Shown here in pieces: positions 1 through 12,500 of a DNA stretch of 64,000 nucleotides. The stretch is taken from positions 23,952,591-24,016,590 of the forward strand of contig CAKAKS010000067.1 of NCBI GenBank assembly GCA_916700875.1, written 5' to 3'. The notes under the pieces were generated by a model. That model did not search any database, was not told the DNA's origin, and saw only the letters and a list, made by a program, of their open reading frames with translations. The DNA comes from Sebastes aleutianus. Its lineage: Eukaryota > Chordata > Actinopteri > Perciformes > Sebastidae. The translations under genes and the position numbers were made by a program. Numbering within the stretch: position 1 is the first letter of the stretch; every line of letters begins with the position of its first letter.

Positions 1-42
1 TCTGTCAGTGATTCATTTATTTTAAACCCTAAATGTATTCAG

Positions 43-288
43 ACTTCTGGAGGCCTACAACACCTCTAGGCTCTGGCCAAAGGATTCAACCTCATGTTCC
101 AGGAAATGCATTTCAACGAAGGAGCTGACCACCAAGCAAATGGTATGTTAAGTCAATTTTATTTTATTTTTTTCCCTTCAAAATCTTTTTTTCTCTTGGA
201 CTAATATGTGTGTCTCTTGCAGGACTCAACCAACCCATTCAGCGAGAAGGTGGAAATCAAAAGCGGGACTGAGTTGCCTTCATTATGA
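43..288 (+). CDS. last two exons of an unrecognised gene
   Basis: Two exon-like blocks are visible: 43-142 (acceptor AG at 41-42, donor gtatgt at 143) and 223-288 (acceptor ttgcag, ending in TGA at 286-288). One frame stays open across the junction and ends in ...KSGTELPSL. A second frame of the first block reads ...PGNAFQRRS and stops at TGA 126-128, which would make the last block 3' UTR. An AATAAA at 288-293 overlaps the later stop codon, which would give an extremely short 3' UTR and so favours the earlier stop. I do not recognise the protein. The gene enters from the left edge and is convergent with ahsg. Confidence 0.4.
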
Positions 289-1250
289 ATAAACAATTGC
301 AACGACTACCTAAGCTTTTTTCTTTTTTTAAATATGCTTATAGGGATTTGTCAGATGGTTGTTTTGTAAAAGTGAGTGGGGAAACAAACTCTGAAAGCAG
401 AATGTTATAGAAGTCGGTTTCAAAGTTGACAGCTTACCCTTGGTACTTGTTGGCTTCTGCTATTTAGAATCAAACAGGTCATTGCTCTTGTTGAACTTGT
501 CTTGCTTATTTTGCCTTGCCATGAACTAGCACTTCCTGAACATTGACCCATTCTTGTAAATACACTTACTAGAATTTCACCAACAGTGGCCTCACTAAGT
601 TCAACCTTAAAATCTTTGTGCTTGCTCCTAAAAAGAACTGATTTATTTCAAATATCCATTTGGTTAAACATTCCCTGATTTTTAAAAAAGCCTTTGCCTT
701 TTGAACAAAATATCCTAAACTTTAATCTGCATGAGATTAGTGAGTACTGGATTTAAATGTTGAAAATGAATGCACATAACCTGTAAACTGCCCAACTCAA
801 ACTGCCAGACCTTTGGATGTTAAAAGAATCTGCAAACATTTGAGTAATGTTAATTGTTAACTGGGACAAACACTTTTTTTGCTGTTTTTTTTGTTGTATT
901 AGGGGAAATGTATTTGTGGAAACGTCAATGGGTTCACAGGGATGGAAATGCCAATGGGTTCACAGGGATGTTATTGGCACAAGTCAATACAATTGGCAAA
1001 CAGCACTTTGTTTTGCAGTCACCCTGAAAGATGTGGCATGAATGATTAAATGCATTTTGGTACCAGTTCATTTATTCAAAGTTCTGTGTAGAGAGCTTAT
1101 CAGTGTGTCCTCATCAAACCTTTAAAAGGGCCTTGGGTGACTTTATCCTTCATTGACTGCTACTAAATGTACTGAACTAGAAGTTTTTCCAATACATCTT
1201 TAAGGATGCATGATGACCAAAAAATAAGAACAAAAAAAGCTTTGACTTGA
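289..1250. other. intergenic, between two convergent genes
   Basis: No coding signal was seen on either strand. At about 918-970 there is a 26-bp unit present twice in tandem, with the core caatgggttcacaggga. The right end (from about 1255) is probably the 3' UTR of ahsg: TTTATT at 1255-1260 and 1371-1376 gives AATAAA on the minus strand. Confidence 0.5.
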
Positions 1251-1501
1251 GAGATTTATTCAGCATGAAATGCAAATCTTTATCATCCATTTTACAGATA
1301 TTTCAAGAATTGTTTTGCAATGCACAATGCTTGTGTATGTGATTTGACAAAGTCAAATAACGGATTTTTCTTTATTTGTAAGGATGTGTATTGGTGTTAC
1401 ATCTACCTACAGGACATCAGTTATCAATTAAAGTCATAAATTACTCTAGTGCCAGTGTCACTGAAGGAAGCAAGTATAGAGAGTCTGTGGGACCTGAACA
1501 C

Positions 1502-4148
1502 TTAAAAGAATCTTTTCCTTCCTGGGCACACTGGCGTAAGAACAATGATGGGGTCTGTTTGAGTCGCAGTGTCAACCATTGCGGTTGCGGCAGATACATC
1601 TCTCTTAAAATTAATATGCGGGACCTCCTTACTGGATGAATCTGAATCTGAGGCTGATCCACTGTCAGCAGCTGGAGCTGGATCGGCTGGAGCTGGATCG
1701 GCTGGAGCTGGATCAGCTGGAGCTGGATCGGCAGCAGCTGGAGCTGGATCGGCTGCAGCTGGAGCAGGATTAGCAGCAGCTAGAGAAGGATCCGCCACTA
1801 AAGGTGTTATAAGTACAACTTCATTTGACTCTCCTGATTCAGACAGATGGCCGCTTAGCTCAGGGTTATGGAGAGTAGTCAGCTGGTGGAACCTCAGACC
1901 ATGCTTGGGTGACATGCTACCTGTTTGTACATGGACCACTGGTGGCACAACAGGAGCTGCATCTGCAGTGCTGTTGGCATCTACAACAGGCACCTGAAAA
2001 AGTGTATACATCAACAGAGGCTTAGGAAAAATCATCAATATAAAAGTTGATCTGTGACTTATTTTTGTCTGTCAAAACATTATTTGGAGAAGTTAAATAC
2101 AGTGTTTTACCAGATTTAAAAACATCCTGCAGTCCACTGTGTGGGCAGTGCTCAAACCTTTGGCAGTACAAATACCACGTGCCTGGTGGAGAAAAGAAAA
2201 ACATGATTTTTATCACAATTATGTTTATTTTTTTGCTGTTTAAGGGGAGCTTTGGTGTCCAAATTTATCACTTTCCTATCTCCTTTAATTAGCTTATAAG
2301 CAGGGCTAAAAAAAAAAAAAGTGTACATAATAAATTATTCCAATAATAATTTAGAGAGCATCTACTAAAAAACTAAACTGATGCTTTGTGTACTTACAGC
2401 CATGGCGTCATCCAGGGGTACGCAGACATCATTAGTGCAATTAGCCTCAACTACAACATATTCCGCAGAATAGACTGGCCCACCAGGCACAATCTGAAAC
2501 AAGGTATTGAGAAGTATTGATGTACTTATAGACACATTAACATGCAGGTACTTTAAATCTTATGGGGAAAAAACTGAACTTAACAGAATATGTTTGGGCC
2601 CACCTGTGATGTCATCCTTCCAACCTCCATAACAGTATACGTTGCGTCGTCCACAGACATGTTGTTGAAGGTTGCCAGAGAGGCTTGGACAAAGTCCAGT
2701 GCGTTGGTGTTATTTAGGGGAAGAAGGGAAGGACAGCCCATGCACAGGTCCTCTGTTGATTCTATATGTCATCAAAGAAAGACGCATACAGGTTTTTGTG
2801 CGTAGGGTGACACTTTGTGTGGCTGAATATATGTGGGTGTCATACGGTGTGAGAGTGTGATTAGAAAGATGTACCTTCTGTTTTACACTTGAATGCTGTG
2901 ACAGTCAGAGCTCCGCCAACCCTCTTCAACACCACATCGCAGTCTCCTTCTACTGCCTGATTGGAGACAAAGAATCAGTCCAAATAGTACAGAACAGTCA
3001 ATCTGGACATTTTCTATTCTCATTATTTTATATCATATTATTAAACTATCAGTATCTTGATATTTGGTTGAATTCATGTAGCTCGAGTATGGGAGCTTCT
3101 CTGTAGTAATGGTATGCAGTCTCACCGTCAATACTTTCGGCCTGACTGTGCAGTTGGCAAGAGGTGTGGGATCCAAAACATGACAGTCTGTCTCCAGCAG
3201 GTCAACTTCCAGGACAAATGTGTCGACTCCATTAGGCTAAGGACAGATAAAAGGAACCATTATTATTTATTATTTTTAAAATCTACTGCATCAGACAGTC
3301 ATTTGACAGAACTCTGCTATGTGTTGTATGATGACCACATAGACAGAAACCTTTAAAGTGAAATGTTCTGGTGTCATATTTGCATGGATGAACATCTATA
3401 TGTAGTTAGAAAATTATAATGAAAAATAGTCAAAATGTTGATTTTTAATCTTTCCTGACATGTTTGAGCAAGTGTTTGCATGCAGAGGCATCACACACCA
3501 ACTGTTTAGGAATGCACTACATGGCTTGTGTCTTAATTGGGGTGCTGACATAAAATAACACAATGGAAGGAAAGAAATGAAATATGTACAATTTAAGATG
3601 TGCAATGATCAAGGGAAGTAAAGACGTATCCTCACCAATGTACTACTCTATATAACATGTACTACTTTATCTAAATTATGCAGTTTTTACCACATTTTTT
3701 AAGCTTGGCATATTTTTATGGGATTTGATTTCCTTATTTTCATTATTCAGGGTTGTGTCTACATCATGTTCAAACAAGTTACACATTACAGTTCACAGTT
3801 TAATCTTTCAAATTATGTGATCCTGTGTGATGAGTATTCTGCATCCCATGTTCCTGACTCAAAGTTGAACAACAGGAGAAGAGAAGGAGTAACTATCTGT
3901 ATAAAAGTTTTTTGTCTGTAACCACACAAACTCTACACCTGCTGACTTACTTCAGTATAGATCTTGATGTCTTCGATCCTGTTCAGTGCATACTTGTAGC
4001 CATGAGTGTGCTGGGCATTGAGGTAATCCTGAGCCACCAGGGCAGCCTCTTCTCCCTCAGCGGAGTCGCACAGTGGTCGTACCACATTGATCTGAGCCCA
4101 GACCCCCGCCAGTAGTCCCAGAACCACAGTGATGCCCAGAGAATTCAT
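1502..4148 (-). CDS. ahsg: fetuin-A (alpha-2-HS-glycoprotein)
   Basis: A secreted, liver-type plasma glycoprotein of the cystatin superfamily; the family binds calcium phosphate and prevents ectopic mineral. Exons on the minus strand: 4148-3951, 3236-3126, 2956-2875, 2752-2604, 2493-2398, 2182-2111, 1993-1502. The frame is kept throughout and gives 399 residues. A second acceptor for exon 4 at 2761 would add three residues in frame. Residues 1-18 are a signal peptide (MNSLGITVVLGLLAGVWA). The first cystatin-like domain carries LEVDLLETDCHVLDPTP, a fetuin-A hallmark, and a second cystatin-like domain follows. Twelve cysteines are present, as in mammalian fetuin-A, the last in the C-terminal VCPGRKRFF (mammalian CPGRIRHF). 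The last exon holds a run of PADPAPA-type repeats and an Asp/Ser-rich stretch, plausibly an acidic mineral-binding segment. Intron phases and cysteine order make the call strong; fetuin-B is less likely. Confidence 0.93.
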
Positions 4149-4239
4149 TTCTGTGAGAAGTCAAGCAAACAAGCAATCAAGAAGTATCAGAGCAGTCAAG
4201 CAGATAAGAGTGAGAAGGAGAGGCCGAGTTCATGCAGCC

Positions 4240-4260
4240 TGGGCTGTATATATCCTGTAC
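4240..4260 (-). promoter_or_regulatory. TATA-like box of ahsg
   Basis: On the minus strand GATATATACAGC lies about 100 bp upstream of the ahsg ATG. With transcription starting about 30 bp downstream, the 5' UTR would be about 65-70 nt. This suits a liver-expressed plasma protein gene, but it is inferred from sequence only. Confidence 0.45.
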
Positions 4261-4529
4261 TTTAAACAGGAAAACAGCCAAGTCAAACACCACGATCATC
4301 CCTCCTGACTCCTGCGTCACATGTGAGTCGTACGCTGTTTTAGGATTGCTGCCAAAACAAATGTAAGCTGACAAAGTCTGGCGTGGGATGAGCCTAAATC
4401 AGTCATGGTTACCTATGGCGAGACATCTAGAAACATCCCACACTATCTGTGATTTACAGTTTATGGATGGGCCCAAATCTGACACAAATGTTTCTTGAAT
4501 TAAATATCATACGAACTTTGTGAATAGCT

Positions 4530-5450
4530 TCATGTTCAAACACACATTTGTGTAACCAGCAGGGGCTCAGTGACTGGCTCAACGACACATGAGCAAAGAG
4601 GATATTTACCAACAGGTGGGGCATAGCCTAGTTCAAGGACAGGGACACTAATGCCACCCATTATTTGCTCTGTATTTGACCATTTGCACATTACACCAGT
4701 GTCTCTCCAGGTCATGACTGTACTGATTAAAGAATTACTAGTAAAAAGACCCACTTTTTATTGTTTTTGTCTTTGGTTTGGGTTACTATTATATTTTTCC
4801 ACGCTATTTGAGATGACAATGTTTCCAATCCGTCCAGAAGTGCATGTTTAACTGATTTCATTGGCAGGTATCCCCACATATTCTGATTATTAGTGCCGTA
4901 TGATTTAGGGACATTGCTGCCACCCACTATTTGCTCTGTATTTGACCATTTGCACAATACACTAGTGTCTCTCCAGGTCATGACTGTACTGATGAAAGAA
5001 TTACTAGTAAAAAAGATCCACTTTTTATTTTTTTTGTCTTTGGTTTGGGTTACTTTTCTTTTTTTCCACGCTATTTGAGATGACAATGTTTCCAATCCGT
5101 CCAGAAGTGCATGTTTAACTGATTTCTTTGGCAGGTATCCCGACATATTCTGATTATTAGTGCTGTGTGGTTTAGGGACATTGCTGCCACCCACTATTTG
5201 CTCTGTATTGGACCGTTTGCAAAATACACTATAGTGTCTCTCCAGGTCAGGGCTGTACTGATGAAAGAATTACTAGTAAAAAAAGACCCACTTTTTATTG
5301 TTGTTGTCTTTGGTTTAGGTTACTTTTCTATTTTTCCACGCAATTTAAGATGACAATGTTTCCAATCTCTCGAGAAGTGCACGTTTAACTCATTTCACTG
5401 GCAGGTATTCCCACATATTCTGATTATTAGTGCTGTGTGGTTTAGCAGAC
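4530..5450 (+). repeat. tandem array of about 265-bp units derived from senp5
   Basis: Roughly three units repeat here, each containing ttgctctgtat, ctctccaggtca, gaattactagtaaaaa and gatgacaatgtttcc in that order. The same string of landmarks occurs in senp5 at 10255-10570: cactccaggtcag, actgatgagagaatcactag, ctatttgagatgacaatg, then agtttaacacagattt before an exon end. The left edge also contains actggctcaacgac (about 4573), identical to the end of senp5 exon 3. I infer that a fragment of senp5 was copied here and amplified. No open frame is kept. Confidence 0.7.
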
Positions 5451-5454
5451 ATTT

Positions 5455-6215
5455 AAAAAAAAAAAATGGTAAGTAAATGGTCTTCCACCAAGGCTCAAGA
5501 AGGCCTTAATTACCAGTTCACATGAAAGCCCAAATGACAGTTGTTATAAATATACACAAGCTGTTTCTCTGCTTGCTACATAGACTTAAAACTCAACAGA
5601 TGCCTATAGGTTTTGACTACTGGTAAGAAAACACTAGTTCAAATAAAATGGAAAGAAAGAACAAATAATACATTTTAGGAGTAGATTTTTATAAGTAAGA
5701 AATAATTTGACTTAAATCAGAATCAGAATCTTGTTTATTGCCAGGTGTATGAGGTATACACTAGGAATTTGCTTTAGTTTTGTTGGTGCAAATAAGCAGT
5801 AAAAAACAAGAATAGAATAGATGAAAACGTTAAAATAAAATAAGAATTAAAAAATGTAATATATACAATATACAATATAAGCTATAAACTAAAAATAAAC
5901 ATAATATAAACAGATAGTGGTTGGTTGACATTGCTTTTTTATTTTTTTTACTTATTTATTTTTACGTAAAGCTTTTTAAAAAAAATGTTTTATTGTAAGA
6001 CAAAAGACAATACATTAACACAACAACAAGAGGACGACAAGAAAAGTGAATACAGGCCAGTTAACACATTTCTGCCATAGGATGAGAGAACCAAATGGTG
6101 TGTGTGTGTGTCTGTGTGTGTGTGCGCGTGAGCGTGCGTACGAGCATGTGCCTTGGGGTGGGGTCTATAGAGTGGATACATAGAGAAAGGAGAAGTTAAT
6201 ATAATTTTTTTTTTT
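5455..6215. repeat. interspersed repeat remnants and TG repeat
   Basis: At about 5717-5810 lies a fish dispersed-repeat tail of the type aatcagaatcagaatcttgtttattgcc. The surrounding sequence is AT-rich without coding signal. A TG microsatellite with interruptions spans about 6098-6135. Confidence 0.55.
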
Positions 6216-6270
6216 TAAGTATATACAGTATATACAGTATATATATGTATATATATACATATATATATAC

Positions 6271-6351
<81 letters not shown>

Positions 6352-6372
6352 TATATACATACAGCATATACA
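6215..6372. repeat. ATATAC microsatellite
   Basis: A run of the hexamer atatac/catata, more than 15 nearly perfect copies at about 6255-6350, flanked by TA-rich sequence. Open frames across it are artefacts of the repeat. Confidence 0.9.
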
Positions 6373-6415
6373 TAAATAAATACACAAATTAACAAAAAAA
6401 ATAGTAAGTAGTTAA

Positions 6416-7109
6416 AGGGACTATTTGTAACTTTTTAAGCGTATAAATGTAGCGGGTCGCCACACATGCGCGTTCGCATATGCGCCCTCGCGTGTGGCTG
6501 GAGCCTCGTCTCCGCTGCCTGCTCTCCTTCACTCAGAATGCACACGCGTCCTCGCTGTCTCGCTCCACCTCTAGACGTGAACGCGCGCTCACTCCTCACT
6601 GCAGAAGAGTTTAGCTCTGAGAATATCTAGTGAATGTTCAGGGGACGTTTGTGCAGAAATAAATGCTGCAGCTCCTCCAGACCAACAGAGCTTTCCCGTG
6701 TCTTGTGAAGTGACGGAGCTCTTCAGAGAGTTACGTTATCTTCTCGTTACCGACCGGGTGCTGGTGTCTCCTCTGCTCTCTCCGGCTGCGGGCGGAGAGA
6801 GCAGAGGAGACTCGCTGCAGAGCTCCGCTGCATCAGCCTGCACTTAGGCAGGAAAAGCCAACACTAGGACCAGATCTAAATCATGTTCATGGAGAGACCT
6901 TCGTCTGGTCAGCTAACATTACTGCCAAGCAGCTGAAATATAGAGTGATATTGTGCTTTTAGCTGACGTGTGTCGCCTCACTGTTTTGAGCGATGCTCGT
7001 TCAGGTATATTTAGAGCGAGCAAGCGCGAGCCCGACGCTGACTTTCGTTGATTTCACGGCCACAGGTGTCGCTGTTAAGAAGCATTTCTGAAAGTTACAA
7101 ATAGTCCCT
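6416..7109. mobile_element. TTAA-flanked inverted-repeat element, copy 1
   Basis: A 694-bp element bounded by AGGGACTATTTGTAAC at the left and its reverse complement at the right, with TTAA directly outside both ends (6412-6415, 7110-7113). The interior is GC-rich and non-coding. Two relatives in opposite orientation lie at 30522-31206 and 31239-31972. TTAA targets are typical of piggyBac-type transposition, so I infer a non-autonomous element moved by such an enzyme. Confidence 0.75.
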
Positions 7110-7113
7110 TTAA

Positions 7114-7985
7114 CTAAAGGAAAGCATAGGGAAGGAAATAACTAAATAAATGAGCAAGGAACATAATTAATTCTAATAATAATTAAACTAATCATAACAG
7201 TTATAAATATATACAACGATAGAGTTGGGGGTGGTGGTTGGTTGGCATTGCTAAACAATAAAACCAAACTGGAAGAGGTTTTTTTAGGAACATATCTAAA
7301 TCATGGATGTATTAAAAGAAAGATCTAAATCATCTAAAAGCTGCATTTGTCGCTCCTAGTGACACCTCTTTCTCTCTAAAGTCTGATTGGTCGGTGCAAA
7401 GAGTGGCGCGTTTCACCCGCGACTCTCAACATGCAGTGGATTGTATACATGATGCTCAGTGCTCTGCTGCAGACTGAGAGATAAACAGCTAAACAGCTAA
7501 ACAGCTAAACAGCCAGACATCGTGTCATAAGTTAAAAGTGCATTAATAGTCGAGGCAGTAGACGTGGTAGACGTTTATCAGACCATAGTTCATCCCACTG
7601 AGGAGTTACAATGAGATGAACGAGGCAGTAACGGTAAGACATGTTGATGCTACAGCTAGCAGCTCACAGGTGTTGTGTTAGTAAACATGTTCGCTCATTC
7701 AGCTAGAGGTATCTGCTTGGAAACACGTGTCAAGAAGAAACTTAGCAGACTGGTAAACCTGTGAGCCTGGAGGAACCCAAATATGAATGTTAACGTCACC
7801 TGTGTGGGACATGTGGGACTCACAAACTGAGCTGTGCTGCAAAACCTTTGAAGCTGCATTGATTCAGGTCTCTCAGGTCTCTCAGGTCTCTCAGCTGCTG
7901 GACTCTACTACAATATCTGTGTGTAAATAAATAGTGAACGCGACTGTCTACTGTTTTGTGTAGCTTTAAACGAAGCTCTAAGTAG
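7114..7985. other. intergenic with small tandem repeats
   Basis: No gene is recognised. A 9-bp unit (agctaaaca) repeats about four times at 7481-7514 and a 10-bp unit (tctcaggtct) about three times at 7866-7895. The rest looks like unclassified interspersed sequence. Confidence 0.4.
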
Positions 7986-7989
7986 CTGG

Positions 7990-9155
7990 TTGCATTGGTG
8001 GAAGAAGTATTCAGATCCTTCACTCAAGTAGAAGTACTTTCTATGCAGCAGCAGTGTGTGTGTAGGTATATATATGTATATGTGTGTATATATACAATAT
8101 ATGTGTACTGTGTATATATATCTATAGATATATATATACAGTCAGGGAATGAAATTAGCATCTGCCACCTGCCAATTACAGGGTAAATGTTGGCAGTGGC
8201 AGGTACAAAATTTCATGTCACCTGCCACCATGGTTTTCCTTATATTAAGAAATATTATTTTTAAAAAGCAATTACTAAATTAAATATAATTAAAGATTAA
8301 GGTTACATGATATATTCCATAATTCTATGGTCTGGTACCACTGACTCAGTATTTATAATTTTAAAGTGTTCTACCTACTGTAGATGTCAGAAGTGGCACA
8401 CAAAAAAACTGAGTGGCCGGTAGAAATGTTCAGCGACCTGCCACTGTGGCAGGAGAGGAAACAACTTAATTTCAGACCCTGCATACAGTATATGTGTGTG
8501 TATATATATGGTAGCTATTACATACATGTAGTGCAGTAAAAACTACAATATTTCTTGCTGAAAAGTAGTGGAGTACAAGTATGAAATAGAAATTTGAAAT
8601 ACTTAAAGTACGGGTGTCTTTAAACTAGGGATGCACCGATCCGACTTTTTCAGTCCCGATACTGATACCTGGGCTTTGGGTGTTGGCCGATACTGAGTAC
8701 CGATCCGATAGCAGTGTTTGATTAATAATCTGTATGCCTCACTGTGTGGGAGTGACTGGGATCATTCTTGTATGTGTAAGGCAACATCTGACTTGACTTA
8801 AACATTACTTTCCCAACAAATGAATACATGTAAATTTACTGAATTGTTCTTTACGCTCCTGAAATCGTACACCAGCAACATGGCAAAACATCTTCAAAAT
8901 TACCAGGAATTACAATTCAAGTATAAACCTTTTTTTATTGCATCAACAAACTGGTAAAAACTTAAACAGGAACTAAAGTTCCACTATATAATGTATATAG
9001 TATATAAACATAGAATTGAATTGAATAGATCGGCCCCATTGCCACCGATAACCGATCCAGCTAATTGAGTCTGGTATTGATGCATCCCTACTTAAAAGTA
9101 TACTTAAATACAGGTATCGCGTAATTGTACTTAGTAACATTCCACCACTGTCTAG
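7990..9155. mobile_element. nested DNA transposon remnants (three layers)
   Basis: The outer element starts at tggtggaagaagtattcag (about 7997) and ends at acattccaccactg (about 9138-9151), with actcaagtagaagtact-type sequence inside, a very common fish repeat. Within it, about 8140-8482 runs from cagggaatgaaattag to taatttcagaccctg, an inverted-repeat element rich in cacctgccac motifs. About 8627-9090 runs from ctagggatgcaccgatcc to gatgcatcccta, a hAT-like non-autonomous element with its terminal repeats. A TA/TG microsatellite lies at 8058-8135. Confidence 0.65.
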
Positions 9156-9159
9156 TTAA

Positions 9160-9526
9160 CTACACATTTCAGAAACAAACTCATCTGCTTACCAGGCAAA
9201 GTATGCATAACTTTTTTTTTAAGTGAGATGAAAATGTGTAGGAGCCCTGACTATAATAACACATCCATTCTGTATTGCAGCAGTTGTTCAGGCTTGGTAT
9301 TACTCTACCGAAGAAGCCGTCAGAAGCGGAAGCAAATTCTAGGACAGCTGAGTAAGCGTTGAAAATCCTGTCACGGTGTGTGGGTGAGCCGACAGATACA
9401 TCAGGATCCAACGCGAGTACTCACCTTTCCACTTAAAGTCTACACCGGCTCAGCTGGTAGCAGCTGACCTGATGTTTCAGCTGGGTTCCATATGCATCCA
9501 GCAGCTGAAAGGATACCCACAACCCC
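9160..9526 (+). promoter_or_regulatory. senp5 upstream region / probable 5' UTR
   Basis: Sequence between the last upstream transposon end and the first senp5 coding exon. It is less repetitive and more GC-rich than its flanks. I cannot fix a transcription start or a 5' splice, so only the general placement is supported. Confidence 0.3.
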
Positions 9527-12500
9527 ATGCTCTCATGTGACCCTCCATCGTTCACTCTGATCAGTCTCTCCCAGATGCACCGAACGCAGAGCCACAAAGC
9601 AAAATGCCTCAAGAGAAAAAAGCGATTCCTGTCTTCAGTCAAGGGAGTTTCTCATCTCTCCAGGCGTGCCAAGAGACGCTTGTGTTGTAAAATACAGCTT
9701 TGGATGTGGAGGAAACGGAGGGAGAAATGCCGTTTTGGGTTATTCAGAGTAAAGAAAAGAGCTTGTGGGATCAGCTCCAGCCCCTGCCTCAGCTTAGAGA
9801 CACAATCACAGAACAATAAAGTCCCAACATACCACACATCACACCTAGAAAATTCAGTCAGAACAACAGCTCTTGTGTCACCTCTCAGATGTGATAATGG
9901 AGATTCAGAAGACACGCTCAGTGGGCAGAATTGTCTGCTGAAGCTGTGTGAATCTGTCATTGTGTCAGAAACGTTCACTGCTTCCAGTTCCTTGGCGAAC
10001 CTGGTTATGGACACAAATTTTTCTGCGGGTAACATCAGTCAAACTGTGCTAGCAGCGATGGTGCCGTCTCAGAAAACTGAAACTTTGGTACAGCTCAGTG
10101 AACATACCCACCATTTAAAACGTTCTCACACTGTCAAACCCCTGTTGAGTACAGAGAGCGATGCATGTGGGTTAACTACACATTTTAAAGAACCAAGGAC
10201 AATGGTACCAGCTCAAAGGCTCGAGGCTGACGGCCCATCAGGACAATTCACTACTGTCACTCCAGGTCAGGACCAGGCTACAAACAGAGACACTGATGAG
10301 AGAATCACTAGTAAAAAGACTTCTCAAACTGATGTCAGCCTTCTAACAAAGGACATCCACGGTAAATATTATTTCACTTTTGTCATTTTCCCCTATTTTT
10401 TAAATTTTTACATGTCTGTTTTCACAGCTATTTGAGATGACAATGTTTCCACGTTTCTTTAGAATTTCTTGATGACTGCTACAGAATATATGGAAGTTTC
10501 ATCCCATTACAAAAGAGAGACGTGTTGAGACATCTGGAGAGCAAGTTTAACACAGATTTCAGCGACAGGTAAATCTTTGTTGCCAAATCTTTAAACTCTA
10601 CAGCGTGTGGCTGGTATTGTTTTCACCTTGTGAGTCTGTGTGTGTCATCATGGCAATATGTGGTCCTGGTTTACACCTACTGTAGCAGGAACTACCACAG
10701 AAGCGGTTTTGAGTGTCAGGTGTCTATACTGTATGTCTGTGTTTGTCTGTTTGTGGACAGATTTTGTTAACGTAATAGAGTCACAAAACTCTACAGGTAT
10801 GTAGTTGAGGTCGAAATGAAGGCAGAGTTCGAAGATGGGTGAGGTCCGAGCAAGGGCCCAAGGAAGTAGAGGGGTAGTAAATGGGGAAGGGGGTATTGGG
10901 GCCCCCCACTTTTCACCCCTGTCCTGTTGCTCCTGGTGTGATCCCATCACAAGATGGTCTCTAGTTTTTTAGTTGTATTGATTTTTTAAAGGTGTTTAGA
11001 AGTGGACCATCCTGAGTGGTATCTGTCATGATTTTATCCCTGGACCAATTGTATTGTATTTTTCTACCTGTGCAGAAAAAAGGTCATCTTCTCAGAAGTT
11101 ACCAAATACCGAACTGTGGTGGTTCAGAAGCCTGTTCCCTCCTTCCAGGTGGTCTACAAGAAACACACACTGACACTGGATGACTTGTCCACACTGGCAG
11201 ATCAGAACTGGCTCAACGACCAGGTCATCATCTAACACACCAAGACTTTCAATTTTCATGCAGATTTTTTTGAGTGGAACGATTTATGTGATGAAGAAAA
11301 GCCTGAATGTAACTAATATGTATTTTTTTTCTTTCTGCTTAAGGTCATGAACATGTATGGAGAATTAATTATGGAGTCTGCCCACCACAAGGTAATCTTA
11401 AATTCTACATAGATAGCATATTTGTTTCTTCTTTTCTAGTTATAATTGGAACACCAGATGGTTGACATTTTTACCTGCGAGTGTTATTGAAATATTGCCA
11501 GCTATTAAAGGAATGTTTTGACATTTTGAGCAATGCGTATATAATCACTTTCTTGCCGAAAGTTAGATGAAAAGATGTCTGTTTGCTAAATATGAAACTA
11601 CAGCCAGCAGCCAGTCATCTTAGAATAACATAAAGACTGGAAACGGGGGAAACAACTAGCCCGGCTCTGTATGTGCTAGGACTGTCGCAATATCAGATTT
11701 TCACTACACAATTATTGTGGCCAAAAGAATTTACAATAACAATATTATCGCGATATCTATAGAAAAGTTCAAATTCATCTTTTTTTCTTGTACCTTTCTC
11801 TTTTTTGGCAAAAGAATTACACTCAAAATACGAGTGTAGAGAGATAGAGAGAGAGTCTGTTACCATAACTGTACAAAAAACAGTTTATATCTCGTTCGTG
11901 TAATCCATACTAAAGCCTAAGTGTGAAAATGACCAGTTGTGGTTTTACAAGGCGGGATATATGCGGGACTATTTCTCGGTCGGACGTAGCGATTTCTTGG
12001 AGAGTTGTCATCACTGTGAGGTTGCCAGGCAACCAGTGGATACAAGGGTTTTACCACACTATTCCTTTAGTTAATCAATACTTGCATATAATCGCACTTG
12101 CATAAACTATAACTACTGGAAAACAAAAGAAGTCAGAAAGGTATGACATAGTTTTCCTGCCTTTTATAAATGGTTATTGTTAACATAAAATAGATTCAGA
12201 AAGTGACAGCATGTTTATTTATATTGCAAATGTTACAAATCTATACTCCATTCAAATCGCCACTGACAGGCAGTTGCTGTTTACCGTGATGACGCTGCCA
12301 CCTTGTGGTTTTCTGCCGCGCCCTCGCAATATGCGCGTTCATGAGCAAGTTGCAGTATGTTTTTTAAATCATGTTATATAGCCTCCAGAATAATATCAAT
12401 GTTTTAAAAATGCCCGTTGTTCTCCTTTAACTTGCACAGGCCTAAATGTACATTTTTTATCTCCCTTTGTCCCCACTCTTAGGTCCATTTTCTCAACAGC

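Noticed and set aside
1569..1997. 142-codon + strand frame with Ala-Gly-Ser repeats
   Set aside because: Antisense of the repetitive last exon of ahsg; no start context, splice or homology support.
4727..5194. 155-codon minus strand frame
   Set aside because: Internal repetition follows the tandem array; no protein similarity is recognised.
6165..6395. Open frames rich in Tyr-Met and Cys-Ile
   Set aside because: Translation of the ATATAC repeat.
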